NCBI GenBank assembly: GCA_021775255.1
Contig: JAJFIA010000009.1
Location: forward strand, 1-64,000
Direction: 5' to 3'
From: Roseovarius sp.
GTDB lineage: Bacteria; Pseudomonadota; Alphaproteobacteria; Rhodobacterales; Rhodobacteraceae
DNA length: 64,000 nucleotides
Below the pieces are notes generated by a model, which worked only from the letters and a program-made list of their open reading frames with translations, made no database searches and was not told where the DNA came from. Positions 62,766 through 64,000 of this stretch are shown in pieces. The position numbers and the translations under genes were made by a program. Within the stretch, counting starts at the first letter, position 1, and each line of letters opens with the position of its first letter.

Positions 62766-63767
62766 ATGGAATTTGGTATTACTTTCAAAGGTGTCGTAGA
62801 ACCCAAACGCGCCCGCGCGCTGGTGCGGCAGGCCGAAAATGCAGGCTTTGAATATTGCTGGTATTACGACAGCCATATCCTGTGGCGCGAAAGCTTTGTC
62901 GCCATGGCGATGCTGATGGAACACACCACGACCATGCGTTTTGGGCCGTTGGTGACCAACCCCAACACCCGCGACTGGTCACATGCCGCAAGCCTGTTTG
63001 GCTCATTGGCCAAGCAATCCGACGGGCGGTTTGACATCGGCCTTGGCCGGGGCGACAGCGCGGTGCGGGTGATGGGCAAAAAACCGGCCCCGCTGGCGCG
63101 GCTTGAGGAATTTGTCGATGTGGTCAAGGGCCTGATCCGGGGCGAAGAACGGCAATATGGTGAATGCCCTGCGCCGGTGAAATTCCCCTGGGCCACGGGC
63201 TATGAACTGCCGGTCTGGGTGGCGGCCTATGGCCCAAAGGCGCTGGAATCGGCGGGCACGGTGGGTGATGGTCTGGTGTTACAGATCGCCGAGCCTGGCA
63301 TCTGCAAATGGCTGGCGGATCAGGCGATTGCGGCGGGCAAGGCGGCGGGGCGTGACATGTCGGGCTACCGGGTGATGTCCGCCGCCCCCGCCTGGACCGG
63401 GCCAAAGGCCGAAGGCATTGCCGCCACGCGCTGGTTCCCGGCGATGGTGGGCAATCATGTGGCTGATATTGTTGAGAAATACGGCAGTGATTCTGATATG
63501 GTTCCGGCCAGCCTGACTGCCTATATCGAAGACAGGAAGGGTTATGATTATTCCAAACACGGCCAGACCGATAACCCCTATCTGGATTTCATCACCGATG
63601 AGATCGTCGATAGTTTCGCGGTTCTGGGCAGCCCGGATGAGCATATCGCCAAGCTCAAGGAGCTTGAGGCAGCAGGCGTCACACAGTTCAACATCTATCT
63701 CGATAATGGCGATGAAGAACGCATTCTGATGGATTATGCCAACAAGATCATACCCGCCTTTCGCTAA
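62766..63767 (+). CDS. LLM-class F420-dependent oxidoreductase (CPS_4043-like)
   Basis: A 333-aa luciferase-like monooxygenase-fold protein: MEFGITFKGVVEPKRARALV, YCWYYDSHILWRE, TMRFGPLVTNPNTRDW and VWVAAYGPKALESAG. It matches, as far as I recall, the putative F420-dependent branch called CPS_4043-like, in which proteobacterial members are often the only LLM protein near F420 genes. It follows npdG by 20 bp with AAAGGAG upstream, so it is probably the enzyme that uses the cofactor. Substrate unknown. Confidence 0.88.
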   Translation: MEFGITFKGVVEPKRARALVRQAENAGFEYCWYYDSHILWRESFVAMAMLMEHTTTMRFGPLVTNPNTRDWSHAASLFGSLAKQSDGRFDIGLGRGDSAVRVMGKKPAPLARLEEFVDVVKGLIRGEERQYGECPAPVKFPWATGYELPVWVAAYGPKALESAGTVGDGLVLQIAEPGICKWLADQAIAAGKAAGRDMSGYRVMSAAPAWTGPKAEGIAATRWFPAMVGNHVADIVEKYGSDSDMVPASLTAYIEDRKGYDYSKHGQTDNPYLDFITDEIVDSFAVLGSPDEHIAKLKELEAAGVTQFNIYLDNGDEERILMDYANKIIPAFR

Positions 63768-63773
63768 AGCCAT

Positions 63774-63799
63774 CGGGGCGGTGCCTTTGTGCCGCCCCG
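63774..63799 (+). terminator. GC-rich hairpin after the F420 operon (weak terminator candidate)
   Basis: CGGGGCGG and CCGCCCCG with a 10-base loop directly after the LLM stop. No T-run follows, so factor-independent termination is uncertain. Confidence 0.35.
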
Positions 63800-63825
63800 G
63801 ATGCGTGCGGCACGGATACCCTCGC

Positions 63826-63846
63826 GTCCCGGGCCTGATCCGGGAC
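63826..63846. repeat. Short palindromic repeat (GTCCCGG / CCGGGAC)
   Basis: Perfect 7-bp arms around GCCTGAT. Dispersed intergenic palindromes of this kind are common in alphaproteobacteria; only this copy was noticed here. Confidence 0.5.
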
Positions 63847-63973
63847 CTCTTGCTAAAACCCCCGCTTTTTAACCCGATTGGGATATTTTCACGTCGCATG
63901 CAGTGACTACTGGAAGCGCTCGGGGTTAACCGGTATCATCAGCAGAATGGACCAATCACACCAGAGGCCCATC

Positions 63974-64000
63974 ATGACGCTCAAAATCTATCTTTCCGGC
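63974..64000 (+). CDS. Start of a probable YtoQ-family protein (truncated by window end)
   Basis: ATG at 63974 with AGAGG seven bases upstream opens MTLKIYLSG, which matches the beginning of YtoQ-family proteins. Only nine codons are visible, so the call is provisional. The ~200 bp upstream hold the F420-operon end hairpin and a short palindrome. Confidence 0.5.

Overview
The window is GC-rich chromosomal DNA from an alphaproteobacterium, most likely Rhodobacterales (Roseobacter/Rhodobacter type). This rests on family content: a DUF1013/TrcR cell-cycle regulator, a CenR-like response regulator, a DUF3576 lipoprotein, a cytosolic hybrid histidine kinase of a type I associate with Rhodobacteraceae, a sarcosine/dimethylglycine-dehydrogenase-like GcvT fusion, and alanine dehydrogenase divergent from an Lrp-type regulator. 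No rRNA, tRNA, phage, transposase or CRISPR was found.

Layout. 1-4.1 kb: the end of zapE, an AstE/AspA-type metallohydrolase, an HxlR regulator divergent from a methyltransferase, and a MOSC protein. 4.1-8.1 kb: a tightly coupled minus-strand operon (M17 aminopeptidase, NlpC/P60 peptidase, agmatinase-family ureohydrolase, methyltransferase). 8.4-14.7 kb: mostly single genes (TPR protein, beta-carbonic anhydrase, DUF3576, YggS, PEBP-like protein, methyltransferase, metallophosphatase). 14.7-22.7 kb: an envelope operon of alpha-2-macroglobulin, a glycolipid-binding-fold protein and penicillin-binding protein 1C. 22.9-30.6 kb: hybrid kinase, yaaA-recQ, yggT, an MFS transporter and mepA. 30.6-31.0 kb holds no conventional gene but contains a 116-bp inverted-repeat element followed by a probable structured RNA with a strong terminator. 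31-41.8 kb: arfB, an L,D-transpeptidase-family protein, ribA, a CenR-like regulator, a LuxR/alpha-beta-hydrolase fusion, a Rieske oxygenase, trcR, RNase T2, a gamma-glutamyltransferase and hspQ.

42-46.1 kb is an arsenic-type operon of unusual composition: aquaporin, MalY/PatB C-S lyase, ArsD, ArsA, with no ArsB/ACR3, ArsC or ArsR in the window. 46.3-50.7 kb is amino-acid catabolism (FAD/GcvT demethylating dehydrogenase, alanine dehydrogenase and its probable Lrp/AldR regulator). 51.6-57.2 kb is a minus-strand envelope locus: an outer-membrane-barrel-like protein, a secreted protein, an ECF sigma factor, its membrane anti-sigma factor and a secreted subtilase, followed downstream by a CARDB-like secreted protein. 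The periplasmic end of the anti-sigma factor resembles a subtilase propeptide, which suggests a protease-sensing switch. This is the best candidate for an undescribed system here.

57.4-63.8 kb is a complete coenzyme F420 operon (cofG-cofH-cofD-cofC-cofE-npdG plus one luciferase-like F420-dependent oxidoreductase), mostly joined by 4-bp stop/start overlaps and preceded by two adjacent palindromes that look like operators. The window ends in the first codons of a probable ytoQ gene. Two dispersed palindromic repeat families occur: a roughly 115-bp element (two copies) and a GGTGGGT-type inverted repeat (three copies).
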